A stretch of DNA of 64,000 bases from Cerrena zonata. Its lineage: Eukaryota > Basidiomycota > Agaricomycetes > Polyporales > Cerrenaceae. Under the pieces are notes generated by a model. The model was not told where the DNA came from. It was given only the letters and a program-made list of their open reading frames with translations, and made no database searches. Below, piece by piece: positions 47,359 to 58,601 of the stretch. The stretch covers positions 868,001 to 932,000 of the forward strand of contig JASBNA010000009.1 of NCBI GenBank assembly GCA_038087015.1. The letters are read 5' to 3'. Numbering within the stretch: position 1 is the first letter of the stretch; each line of letters begins with the position of its first letter. Position numbers and translations under genes: made by a program.

Positions 47359-50032
47359 ATGTCTAGGCATCCCCCCCCTCCACCCTGGGTCCGTGACTTC
47401 TGTCACGTCTTTGAGACTGAGCACGCCTTCGTGGTCTCCAACATCAAGTACCTCGCTCCTCAGCCTCCTGGCAATGGAAAGGATTTAGACCCCGGTGAAC
47501 CATTTCATCTCGACTTGCTGAAGAAGACATCCTGGGCCACTGATCGCTTCTGGTATCTTGGCGTGCTACCAAAGACGCCTTCTCTCACCAACGACCCCCT
47601 GTTCAAGCCGTTTAGTATACCCTTCAACCACTTGCCTATCGAGCGAGTCCAGGGCGGGTACAAACTGAAGGCTGATGTCTGTAAGGTTTGGGGTAACCTC
47701 AACCAGCTTCTTCTGTGGATGTGTCGAGTTCTCCAGAACGCTTTCTTGCGCTTTGCCCCATTACACACCTGTCCCCCACCATCTGCGGCCTCCGCTAACT
47801 ATGGTGATGTCTTTGCAACTGACAATGAAGCTAGATGTTGTGCTCACTAAGCATGTCGCTTTCTCCTCGGGTCGCTATGCTATGTTGCAGCATTGATTGC
47901 TGCATCATTCCAGGCTGATACAGCATTTCCTCCTCCTTGGTATCAAGTCCTCGACGCCCAGAGGCCACGATGCCCTCCTTTCTGGCTAGACAAAATCCTC
48001 ACTAGCCGTATTCTCATCGACTTCACTGATGCCCTTCCCCGCCGAGGCCTCTATGTCAACACCCAGGGCAATTGGCAGCTCCTCGAATTCCTCTACATTT
48101 TCCTTAACGCCAATACCCCCGTCTGGCTTGCATATCCTAAGGGTAGCAAGCCTCCCAGCGATTTGGCTGCTACACTTGCTCCATCAAAGGAGGCAATCCA
48201 ATCTGTCCAACGCCGATCCCAAATGTCTGCCCCAGGTCCTTCCCGAGCTCCTCCTCAGGAGCTGCAATATGGCTACGATCGTTGAGGACCTGACTTTGAC
48301 CCTGATGCATACGACCGGATGTTGGAGGCGAAAGCGGCGGAACAGAAGAAGAAGGAGATAATCGGTCCCCAGGAATTCTTTGAACGACGTACAGCGGCGA
48401 ATGCGAAGCGGGACCTGAGTAAGATCTCAGGGGAGCGGCTGGCAACCATGCGAGAACGGGGAAGGCGTCTCTTTGCAAAGTCCAAAGTGTTTGTCTGGGA
48501 GGAGATCGAGGTGGAGCCATGGTTCGTACGCAAGCCTGTTCCAAAGGCTGATAAAGAGGCCGTCTTCCAAGAATATCAACCAAATCAGCAAAATTACGAT
48601 ATGTTCACTGATGAATGGGACCTCTTTGACAACGTCGCGCCCATCGAGGATGCAGAGGACGACTACAACGCCGCTGAACTTGTACCAAACGAGTTCCCCC
48701 AAGTCCCCCTCCCCCAGCAACCACCACCTCAACTCGAACCCATCACCGCCTATCAAGACACCGTCGTTCCCGCTCAGGGCGAGTGGGACGTCCAATATTA
48801 TACTCGGTCGAGAATGGAGCCTTTCATGTATGTTGCTCACTACCGTTACGGGATTCAAGGGCTCCCCAAACTCCCTCTGCAGCTCAATGTGGCTGCAGAT
48901 GCATTTCCTATCTCTGCTGGGACAACGTTGCTTCTCCGAGCCATGGCACAGGATGCTGCAGCAAAGGAGTTTGAATTTCGGGATCCTCGGCTCATACAAT
49001 GTCTTGAGGACTTCTGGCAGGCCATCACCAGCGGGCAACAGATGCCCTTGGCTATCTCCGACTGCCATATGAATAGCGAGGCCTTCAAAAATAAATACAA
49101 CCGGTGGGGTCACATCATCCGACCATCGTTTACTCTGGGGGATAAGCTGCACACCCCAATCAGCACCACGTCCAGCACCGCATGTGGCTGGACCCTTGCG
49201 ATGTCTTGCCAAACCTCCTTCAAGGAGATGCTCCGCAGGGGATGGGGACCATCGAACGAGCAGATCATCCGCGAGCTGATGGAGAGAGGGATTGGATTCA
49301 ATATCCTCTGGACCAAGGAGCCCACCTCGCCCTCAGCTATGAGTTTCGTCCCCCACATGTACCAGCCGCCAATTCGTGCTGCAAATTACGTCTTCACAGA
49401 TGAAGACTACAAGACCTATATCGGTCGTCGGCTGGACATCTTGAGCGATCCTGCGGTAGCAAGATATGCCCTTGCTGAAGGCGGCATCACTTGGCGGCTG
49501 GCTCTTGAGTCTAGAGTGTCCCTTGCCAACATCGCCAACGTTGACACTGAGGACACGGTCTGTGCATATCAGCGGATCGAGGTGGCACCACAAACATATC
49601 GTTATTATGAGTTTGTGGATACCGGTATTATGGAGTCGATCTGTGGGGTGTACAGAGTCTACACCGGTAAGTTGATCATATTTTGATATTTTTCTAATAC
49701 TGATTTTCACACTCTTTGTTCAGGGCATGGGAGGGACCAGACCGCAGATGTGTCTTGGTGGCCGAAATCTGCTACTTGGCAAGCCTCTGGGTTGGGCATC
49801 GAGCATTGGACGATCCAATGCGAGATTTGGTTCACCAATCGTCTTCAGCAAATCCGGGAGGGTAAGGCCAAGCCCTACAAGGTTAAGGAATGGCAGAGGA
49901 ATCTCAAGTTCAACCGGAAACTCACCGGTCGACTTCATGCCAGCATGGACCAGGTGCCCTACCAACCTGTAAGTTGATATCATAATCTCTGCCTTTATTC
50001 TCTGATTTATATCTTGTTTTCAGGACGACTAG
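47359..50032 (+). pseudogene. Unrecognised large gene, one nonsense codon
   Basis: The proposed exons are 47359-47803, 47852-49666, 49724-49968 and 50024-50032, with introns of 48, 57 and 55 nt. They keep one frame from MSRHPPPPPWVRDFCHVF to the stop after PYQP-DD. One TGA (48283-48285) interrupts GYDR-stop-GPDFDPDAYDRM; a CGA-to-TGA change would explain it. The N-terminal part includes KVWGNLNQLLLWMCRVLQNA. The centre is acidic/Pro-rich (PQVPLPQQPPPQLEP). The C-terminal 300 residues are compact and Trp/Tyr-rich (RYGIQGLPKLPLQLNVAADA, CGWTLAMSCQ, WQASGLGIEHWTIQCEIW). I recognise no catalytic motif. The palindrome with its hairpins lies directly upstream, so the two may form one mobile or repeated unit. 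That is inference. Confidence 0.6.
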
Positions 50033-50109
50033 GGTGTAGCATCTTGGGGGCCCCTTTTTTTTATAGGACAAATATTACTCAGCGTAACGTATCGTGTAGG
50101 ATATTGTTT

Positions 50110-50310
50110 CTTTTCTAAAACAGACGTTATTTTTGTATTCAGACATGTTTTCCGTATCTCTTTTTGTTTTGTTTCTCGTATTTCTCAGACTTTTTTCTTT
50201 TTTACTCAGACGTTATTCTTTTTTACTCAGACGTTATTCTTGTTTACTCCGACGTTATTTTTTTTTACGCAGACATTTTTTTTTAACAGACGTTATTCTT
50301 TGCAGACATT
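50110..50310. repeat. T-rich repeat CAGACGTTATTCTTTTTTACT downstream of the unrecognised gene
   Basis: The word CAGACGTTATT or a close variant (CAGACATT, CCGACGTTATT) recurs about eight times, separated by T runs. It lies 80-280 bp after the stop codon and could be the 3' UTR or an element's subterminal repeats. Confidence 0.7.
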
Positions 50311-50537
50311 AATCTTCATGTTTCTCCTCTCTCTAACATTATGCTTTACTCAGACAATCTGTGTACAATGTACTACTTTAGAACATTTGTCAAATTGTAT
50401 TTTGTATTTGTGTTGCTTGCGACAACGTGTCTGGTGAATATATCTGATACAAGTAAATACAAATAAATATAAACAAACATGAGCTGCAAACTCGATGTGA
50501 TCGTACTCGATCTCTCTTTCCTTCCATATCATTCTTC

Positions 50538-50563
50538 CAAGTGCTGGTATTTACTCGCACTTG
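50538..50563. repeat. Isolated loop-family hairpin before the first F-box gene
   Basis: CAAGTGC-TGGTATTTACTC-GCACTTG: a perfect 7-bp stem with a loop of the shared type, 90 bp upstream of the F-box start. Confidence 0.8.
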
Positions 50564-50654
50564 AATCATCCCTCTTTACTTTGCCCCACCAAGCTTGGTA
50601 TGCTCAATTGCCTGGTCCTTCTGGGATACTACTGATATTTTATCTAGCATTCTA

Positions 50655-52337
50655 ATGCATAACTGTCTCAAGATCGGCGAGCTTTTGCTTATGATTGCAA
50701 GAAACCTCTTGCTCACTGGAGACAAACATGATCTGCTCTCCTTTGTCCTTACCTGCCATATCTTCCTTGGACCAGGGCTGGATGTGTTATGGGAGAAAAT
50801 TGATAGTCCACATCTGTTGCTATCTATTTTTCCAGGCAACTCAATCTCTCTCACTCGCTCAGTTGTATCTGGTGCAGTTGAAGAAGACAACGAGGATGAT
50901 GAGCAAGACAACGAGGATGATGAGCAAGATAACAAGGAAGATGAGGAAGACAACGAGGATGATGAGGAAGACACTGAGGACTATGAGGATGAAGAGTGTG
51001 TTATTTACGAGTATACAGTAAGTCTCTTACCTCTAGACAGCCATATCGCTTGCTCATATAATCAACAGTACAAATATGACATTCACGGCATACCTGCCCC
51101 TGAGGTGTGGACCCGCCTCTTATTTTATTCCAGGCGTATCAGGGAGATATCCTATAAATCAGATTATTGCCAACCATTCCTCGCTCAAATCCTTTCCAAC
51201 AAGCCTTCAGATGTCAACCTTTTCCCCATCCTCCAGAAGTTGAGCTGGAAGAGCAAGAGCAAAGAAGACTGGCCCTCCCTTTCTATCTTCCTTTCCCCTT
51301 CCCTTTCATCCCTCACTGTGTTTTGTCCTGCTGTTGACCAGGCCCTCAACCTCTCCACCACCATTCCTGGATGTCTGCCAAACCTGAGACGTTTCAAGCT
51401 TAAACATCCTGAGTTAACTCTTGGATATCCCCAGTTTGAGCTTATTGGCAACGCCCTTCTGTCCTTCAAAAGATTGACATACCTCAATCTCAACTTTCCC
51501 TCTATCAGTATAGCCATGGACTTTAGAGTCCTCATCAGCCTCTCTCAGACCCCAAACCTTACCGAGTTGGCGCTTGGCCTCAGTGTCGAATACTTCAACT
51601 ATCCAGGGATAGTACTTGTAGATGGCTTCAGGTCTTTAGAGGTGCTGAGGTTGATATGGTGGGACAAAACATCTACTGCAACAGTCATTGCTCTCCTGAA
51701 GACCATCGTCAGCCCCACATTTATCCACCTCAATCTCTACCCCCCCGCTGACATGGACCCTACTGACTTCTATCCTCTTTTCAAATTCACAGCTATACAT
51801 CGCGCTCTCATTAGGCTTGAGCTCTCATGCAGTTATCAAATCAAGGATACATCCCCTCCCGAGTACCTGATCCTTAGGCCTGACGTTGCCAGTCTGCAGC
51901 CACTCTTCTCACTCCCAAAGCTGGAGGAGGTATTCCTCACCGGGTTCTATATAGCCTTTACTGCCCCTCTCCTCGAGACCATGGCTGTTTCTTGGCCCCA
52001 GCTTACAACACTCATCGTCAATCAGTTATGTCAACTTGATGAACCACAGGTCGACATCTTGCATCTCCAACCCCTTGCAACCCATTGTCATCATCTCAAG
52101 GAGCTTCTCATCCCCTTCATCTCTCCTCATATCACCCTTGACACCATCCCACCTTCCACAATCCGTCCAACCTCTACCGAACGTTTATGTATATTTGAAA
52201 ACTGGACCAAGGTTTCCAATCATTTCATTGCTATAGCTATCTTACATGCAATGTTCGGGGTATTCCATATGCTTCTAGAGAATGAGGGCCGTTGTGGGAA
52301 ACTAGGCTTGGCTGCAAAGGAGTTTATGGTCACTTAA
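50655..52337 (+). CDS. F-box protein with leucine-rich C-terminus (1)
   Basis: I start it at 50655 (MHNCLKIGELLLMIARNL) rather than the upstream in-frame 50595, because the paralogue at 52665 starts the same way (MHRCLAVLDLILLIARQI). The N-terminal F-box (about residues 1-55) reads LLSFVLTCHIFLGPGLDVLW, the basidiomycete form that would bind Skp1 in an SCF ubiquitin ligase. An acidic repeat follows at about residues 78-115 (DNEDDEQ units, tandem 21-bp DNA repeat at 50887-50985). 51018-51068 (GTAAGT...CAACAG, 51 nt) is probably an intron. It is in frame, so the ORF reads through it. The rest has LRR-like segments (FKRLTYLNLNFPSI, LTELALGLSV, FRSLEVLRLIW, KLEEVFLTGF) for substrate binding. No damage was seen. 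Confidence 0.8.
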   Translation: MHNCLKIGELLLMIARNLLLTGDKHDLLSFVLTCHIFLGPGLDVLWEKIDSPHLLLSIFPGNSISLTRSVVSGAVEEDNEDDEQDNEDDEQDNKEDEEDNEDDEEDTEDYEDEECVIYEYTVSLLPLDSHIACSYNQQYKYDIHGIPAPEVWTRLLFYSRRIREISYKSDYCQPFLAQILSNKPSDVNLFPILQKLSWKSKSKEDWPSLSIFLSPSLSSLTVFCPAVDQALNLSTTIPGCLPNLRRFKLKHPELTLGYPQFELIGNALLSFKRLTYLNLNFPSISIAMDFRVLISLSQTPNLTELALGLSVEYFNYPGIVLVDGFRSLEVLRLIWWDKTSTATVIALLKTIVSPTFIHLNLYPPADMDPTDFYPLFKFTAIHRALIRLELSCSYQIKDTSPPEYLILRPDVASLQPLFSLPKLEEVFLTGFYIAFTAPLLETMAVSWPQLTTLIVNQLCQLDEPQVDILHLQPLATHCHHLKELLIPFISPHITLDTIPPSTIRPTSTERLCIFENWTKVSNHFIAIAILHAMFGVFHMLLENEGRCGKLGLAAKEFMVT

Positions 52338-52664
52338 ATAAGGACAATACTGTAAAGCCTAAAGTGCTTGATGATTATATAGCATCTGACTCTTTGGATT
52401 AGCATTCTCTCTTTAAATGTCAATACGTAGAGTACATAGACGTATGCCAGATCTTTCTATACACTGTGTGGGAATATTTTGCTTAAAATGGATCCAGGTC
52501 AACAAAGCCAAACAGAAGCTGCAAATCCACCAGCGATCAATATTGTCTTCGCTTTGGACCCTCAGCATTCCACAAACCCACTCTGCTGATATATCCTGTG
52601 AGTATGACATTTCTCTGGTGTTTAGCTTATTAAACTGACAGTTGCTCTTAGAATATTTCTCACC
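52338..52664. other. Intergenic spacer between the F-box paralogues
   Basis: 327 bp with no supported feature; the second gene's promoter must lie here. Confidence 0.5.
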
Positions 52665-54405
52665 ATGCACCGCTGTCTTGCTGTCTTGGATCTCATCCTG
52701 CTTATTGCTCGCCAGATCAAGGCCAATGGCTCTTGGAAGAGTGCAGATCTCCTAGCATTTATCTTGACCTGCCGCACCATTTGTTACCCAGCCCTTGATA
52801 TCCTTTGGGAGGAGCTGGAGGACCCTCATCCCCTTATCTATCTCTTTCCTGAGATCTCAGTCATGAAAGAAGACCAGGGCTTGCTGTTTCCAGATGCACC
52901 CCCGAGAGCGGACTCTGATAAATGGAAGAAAAGAAAGGTATGTAGCATGATGTTCTATCAGAGATCTCAGCTGTTAACATTGATCCTAGATCATCATATA
53001 CATGACAGACATCCCTGGTCCAAACGATTGGGACCGCTTTATCTTCTACAGCAGAAAGATCAGGACCTTGCACTGCTACTCTGGTTTTGGTCTAGAGTAT
53101 ATCTACAATCTCCTCCCTCACTCCCCACCTGGCATACCTTTGCTTCCCAATCTCAAACATCTTATCTGGACCATACCCGACTTAGAGAACTGGTCATTGG
53201 TCTTCCTCTTCATTTCTTCCACTCTTATCAGAGTCGATGTCACTATTCCTACTGCATACGATGCATTGAGGTTCATGGATATCCTCTGTGACAATGTACC
53301 CAAGATCCAGGTCATCAACTTTGACTACCCCAAGAATCTTCTTCCATTGCTCATATCGCAGGAGATGCAACTCAAGCTTAATGGCATGGTTACCTCATTG
53401 CGTAGAGTCACCCATTTGCAACTTACCACTGTTCCTGCGGGGATCACCATCTCTATCAGCGCTCTCCGGGTACTCTCTCTCTTTGAACACCTCCAACATC
53501 TCAAGATTGAGATCACCGAGGAGCCATACGCATCCTCCACCTCCTACCTATTTCCACACAGTGCATTCCGGTGCCTTGAAGAGCTTGAGCTCCGGTGGAG
53601 AGACTCAAACCTTTCTGGGCTTGTTTCCCGTGTCATAAAGGCAATGAAGGCCCCACAACTCTCACGTCTCTGCGTCCAGTCATTCTGCTATGTCCACCCA
53701 ACAGATGTCACAGCTTTGATTGCTGCTATATCTACTCATTCCACTCTCACTGAGCTGGAAATAGCAAACCTAGGTCAATGCAACAACCCTGATGATCCAG
53801 CTGAGGAGGATGAGGATGAGGATGAGGATGATGACGATGATGACGATGAACTCAGGATACTCCCACTCAACCACCACAGAATCACCCCCCTTTTCTTTCT
53901 CACAAAGCTTCAGTCATTCAAGCTGTTGGGGTATACTCTTTCCTTCAGTAAAGACACTATCGACACTCTAACCCAGTCCTGGCGCAAACTCCGTACCATC
54001 ATCATTGATGACCTCCACGAGCCCAATCCACTCTTCTTCATTGACTTCTCAGACTATCACTGCTTTTTTATTCACTGCCCGGACCTCTCCTTCATCAAGA
54101 TTCCCTTCTATTGCAATTACCGATATAGGCGCCACTTGCCACCTAGTCATGGCAATGAAGAGGAGGGCATGTCGGTAGTTATCGATCTCGCTGGATGCAA
54201 GGTGGACAATCCTTTGTTAACCTCCATTGGTTTGATCATTATCTTTGGGACCTTGGTGACAGTTAAGGAGCAGGACAATCAGTATATATCACATAACTTA
54301 CGTATGCTCCGCAACCACCTAGCACTCCATGGGTTCTTTGCTTGGGAGTATATCAACATTGAAGAGTGGGCGATGCATGAGCCTGCTCCTATTGATATCT
54401 TGTAG
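52665..54405 (+). CDS. F-box protein with leucine-rich C-terminus (2)
   Basis: Exons 52665-52937 and 52990-54405, with a GT-AG intron of 52 nt. Splicing joins DKWKKRK to IIIYMTDIPGPNDWDRFIFY, which parallels YKYDIHGIPAPEVWTRLLFY in the first gene after its predicted intron, so the intron position is shared. F-box: LLAFILTCRTICYPALDILW. LRR-like region: LRRVTHLQLTTVPAG, FEHLQHLKIEI, FRCLEELELRWRD, STLTELEIANLG. It has an acidic run (EEDEDEDEDDDDDDDE at about 53805-53850) in a different position from the first gene. The tandem arrangement and same strand indicate an old local duplication. Confidence 0.8.
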
Positions 54406-54495
54406 CTATTTCTCTCTCAATGTTTATGTTCTAGATCTTTCAATTTATGTAGAGATACAAGTTTTCACAATCGATCTGAGACATATATCTATGGT

Positions 54496-55812
54496 CTACT
54501 GACTAGTACTTTCAGCATCCATAGCACTCTGGTCCTCATCCAGGTTGATCTCTCGTAAATGCTTGATCTCAGACTCCTCAAGGTCCTCTGCCTCTGTAGC
54601 ATATCCAATCTTACGCTTAACTCGATATGTAGGTCTTGAACTGCTTGTTGTCAATGCTGCAATAGAGGAACTGATTGCATCCTTTGTAAATCCTGGTTTT
54701 AGATATAGAACGATAATGAGTCAGATTGAGGTTCTTACATTTTCAACCACCCGATCAAGAATACATATCGACTGAAGCTTTGGGATCAGTCTATACTTGG
54801 TGGGTCCTGTTGGAACAGCGCTGAATGTGCACTGAACCTCAACTAGGTGACCAAGACGTATGGCCTGAGGCTTGATGGCATTGTAGATCCTATATAAATG
54901 TGAGTAGCATCTCTTGGAGATAGAACAATGACTTACCACTTGTCCTTTTTCAACAGCCGCTCAAAGTACTGGACTTGATTGTTTGACGTATACATCCCAC
55001 CTTCAACACTAGCCAATATCCCTAATGGATCTACATCCCTGGAGATAGGTGTTACCTTTTGATCTTCCATATCACGAAAGTGTGTAAAATACCGATTGCT
55101 GAAGAACAGCAACGGTGATCCATGGTCTGTACGGTATTCTATCTCTGACAGGGTTGCACCAGAGATGTGATCCCCAAAGACCCGGTGAATGCAGCTCAAC
55201 CCCTCTAAAAACACATCAAATTCTTTGCATCCAAGACCAGAGAGTCCGACGCTCTGCACAGCGCTCAGAGGTCTTGATCCTAGGCTATTGAAGCTAAGTT
55301 TTCTCACATATATTGTATAGAAATGGAAATACTTACCTTGATGCTTGATAGATTGGAGGCAAGCTGGCTTTCACCAAATACCCTTGAGCATATAGAACAA
55401 CCTCTTCGACAGCTGTGGGGTCCTCTGGAGAGGGATGAAAGACCAGATCCATAGTCTGATTGCTATTCAGACTTAGGACAGTTGTCGCAATCCTAGCCAT
55501 GTCTGCCTAAATAGCTAGATAAGTCAGAGGTCATCTCACACAGGTTTGTTAAATCACCTTGGCCATAGTGGACAGCTGCTTACGCTGTTCATCTAGACTT
55601 CGTGTAGCAATACTTTCAAAGAACTTTTCTAGGTGCTGCTCTGTAGTCTACTTAGAAAAGCATAGCAAGCTGCTAGACTGAACATACTGTATTGTTCCAA
55701 ATTGCCAAAGAGGTGAGGAAGATGGCTGTTCATATTTGTTCAAGAGATCAAGAATATCTTTCCAAGTGGACAGCTAGACGAAGGCAAGGTTCCAGTTCAT
55801 CTTTCCTGACAT
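54496..55812 (-). CDS. Unrecognised repeated basidiomycete gene
   Basis: Reads from about 55812 (MSGKMNWNLAF) in small exons to a stop at 54498-54496. The best blocks are TEQHLEKFFESIATRSLDEQ (about 55640-55580), TMDLVFHPSPEDPTAVEEVV (about 55455-55400), LDPLGILAS-type DVDPLGILASVEGGMYTSNN (55040-54985), and IKPQAIRLGHLVEVQCTFSA with KYRLIPKLQSICILDRVVEN (54880-54745). The terminal exon starts GFTKDAISSSIAALTTSSSR and ends DAESTSQ. An apparent TAG after MSGKMNWNLAFV is unexplained by an intron and may mean the start is wrong or the gene is damaged. A decayed copy lies at 13655-14225. No known domain. It is divergent to the next gene, with 262 bp between their start codons. Confidence 0.55.
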
Positions 55813-56074
55813 GTTTTTGCTTACTCTAGCATATACTATATATCGTATTTAAGATATACACCCGTTAGGCTGACTCATTTTGTCTCTAGATAATATATGA
55901 TCCCGCATTGTCCACGTCAGCTCTTTTCTATTGGCTGTTTTTAAAATGGTGCCATCTGGATTTTCATCTCAGTATCAATTATAAGACTTTTTGTCTAGTC
56001 GAGGTCTCCTTGGAGCTTTCTTTCGTCTACTCTCTGCTTTCAGTCTACCTCTTTGTGATTTGATTCCTTTGAAG

Positions 56075-58601
56075 ATGGCACCCCGGTATGTGTTTTACTA
56101 TTATCTGTTGTCAAGTCTTGCTGATAGTAGATGCTCTAGCGGTAGCGGCAAGAAATCTGTCAAGGCTGCAAGGACTACTAGAGCCAAACGGTCCCCAGTG
56201 CCTGCAACACCCAGCCCTGCTGGCAGGTATGTATCTATCTTTTTCTTTGCCTATCTTTGCTATACTTAGCTGTTGCAGCATTATTGATGGATGGGAGTCT
56301 AGTGATTCTGATCTCCCTCTTATGGTCTCTTCGCCTCAAAAGGCTTCTCCCAAGAAAGGCAAGAAGTACGTAAAGTGACTACTTTGTCTAACATATCACT
56401 CACCTATTTCTATAGAAAGCTTGACAGCCCAATCGAGATCATGTATGTCACATCTTTATTCTACCTAAAGCAATATTTACTGACTATACGTAGAGACAGT
56501 GATGTTGAGAATAAGCCCCCCCCTAAGCGTAAAGGAAAGGGACGTCAGATCCAGTATGTTATCTATTATACCTCTTATGCCACCTACACCTACTGACTTC
56601 TACTCTCAGTATCGAGGAGGAGAAGGAAGAGGAAGAGGAAGAGGAAGAGGAAAAAGAGGAGGAGTCTGATAGCCGTCTATCTCCTGAGTATGAGATAGAG
56701 CCTCCTACACCGTATGTCTCATTGGCTTATCTCAGACTACTCTAGCTAACATCCTTCATAGCAAAAGTGCCAAGGCCAGTCATACTAAGTCTCCCACCAA
56801 GCGAGCTCGTGCGTGAGTATCTATGTTAGCCATCATGCTATTAGTCTCCTCACCTTTGCTACAGAGCTATCACTCCAGCACCTTCTGATAATGAGGACAT
56901 CCCTCAGGGCTCCCCAAGGAAGCGAGTTGCTATGATGACGTGAGTTGTGTTTTGTATTATCATACTATCTCGAGTCTTATATGATCTTACAGACCATCAA
57001 CTCCCAAGAGTATGCGTAAGGATCAAGCCAATAATCCCTTCCTCACTGGTTCTCCTCTATCTAAAGGTGTTGTTTTGTTTGAGTATGTATTTGTGCTTGA
57101 ACTATGATAGAAGATAATCTGACATTCTTGTAACAGCGGGGTGGTGATTGAGAAGAAGTCTTGGCAGAAGACTCCTCTGCAGTAAGTTGTCCGTACCAAT
57201 GCTTCATACATTGCCTTCCTGACTAAGATACTTTAGGGCTGAAGAGAATACCGACAACCTGTATGTGGCAGCCCGTCTCCTTATTGTACAATACTCATAT
57301 CTTTACGACAGTCAAGTTTGTGAGGTAACCATCCCTAACCGCATCTTGGACCCCTTGTTGGATTGGACCTTTGCTGGTGTTCCTCGTCTCAGGTATGTTC
57401 TTTATCTAAGTAGAAGACTACATGTAACTAACTGTCCTTCTTTCTAGAGCAAGTGTTAGCTTCCCAGAGGACAAACTTTCTTCTATCTCATTCTCACGGC
57501 TTATGACGGCATTGAAGCCACACAACCCTCATATTGAGTACATATTCCTATTTCTCAAGTCTTGCTATCATATTAACATGTTCAATAACTTAGGAACTTT
57601 GTCAACTTGGTGAAAACCCCAGAGTGGCCACCTAGGATCTGTAACCCCTCTCGTGCAGACCCTCGTGACTATCGGACTAGAATCTTTCCTAGCAAAAACC
57701 AGGACTCTGTCTTAGTTGACTCTAATCTCCAACGCATCTCTTGTTTCACACTTGGTGTTATTCAAAAGTGCTCTGTTCTCTCTACTGAGCCTATGGCCTA
57801 CAATGAGGTTATGGAGGTCAAATCGGTTCAACTCATCCCCTTAGACCATGAGATCGAAAGGATGTTGGCCTTTGCTGATATGGTTTTTGGTCCTGGTATA
57901 AACTGTCCTACGTTTATGGATGCACTGAGCTTCCGCACTATCCCTTTGAATACTAGCAAACAACGTATGTCACCTATCTCTCCATGCCATTTGATACTAA
58001 CATATATTATCTAGCCTATAAGTCGGCAGCAGAGGTTCAAGCTACCACCTCTTCTTCTCAGACGACTTCCCTTGATATTATGGGGTTAGCTCAGACAGCC
58101 TCTCGCAGCCAGCCTTCCTCCCAACAGTCCACTCCTATCCAAGCATCCTCTTTCTTTACTCCCAGCGGTCATATTCAGAAGGTTCTTACTACCAAGAACT
58201 CCTTGTTTGCATCTGATACTAGCAAGTCTATTATTTCAGCTATACATTCTCGCTGCTAATCTCTACCTGTGATAGTTCCTATCTTGGATGCTCGTAAACA
58301 CTTCTTAGGAAATAGCGGTGATGAGGAGGAGTTCTCTCTCTTGGATTTTGATTCTCTCCCTCGCTACGAGAAGGAGCTTCAGCCAGGTGATGTTGCTGGC
58401 ATTGTTTATACCATAACCTCGTATGTGTCCAAAGAGATTCCCAGCTATTCCTTCAATGTTTTGCTTCTTATTCTCTTTGCTGGCGATTATGAAAACCTTC
58501 CTTCTGCTTCTGTCAAGAAGTCTCGTTTCAAAGAGCCTGCCACATCTTATTATTATAAATCCTCTCCTTCTAAAGCTTCCTCTTCCAAATCACGTAAATA
58601 G
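56075..58601 (+). CDS. Unrecognised multi-exon gene with disordered N-terminus
   Basis: Starts MAPR at 56075, followed by a chain of tiny exons (roughly 30-100 nt) separated by introns of about 45-55 nt with GTATG donors. They encode Ser/Lys-rich and acidic segments (SGSGKKSVKAARTTRAKRSP, EEEKEEEEEEEEEKEEESDS, SPRKRVAMM). The ordered part begins near 57265 (ARLLIVQYSYLYDSQVCEVT). It continues in 57607-57963 (VNLVKTPEWPPRICNPSRAD, HEIERMLAFADMVFGPGINC), then a Ser/Gln-rich linker, and ends DVAGIVYTITSYVSKEIPSY with an SSPSKASSSKSRK tail. The basic/Ser-rich ends suggest a nuclear protein, which is inference. A related fragment lies at 24188-25970. The function is unknown. Confidence 0.55.

Noticed and set aside
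50595..50654. An earlier in-frame start for the first F-box gene
   Set aside because: The paralogue begins at the equivalent of 50655, and the extra 20 residues have no counterpart.
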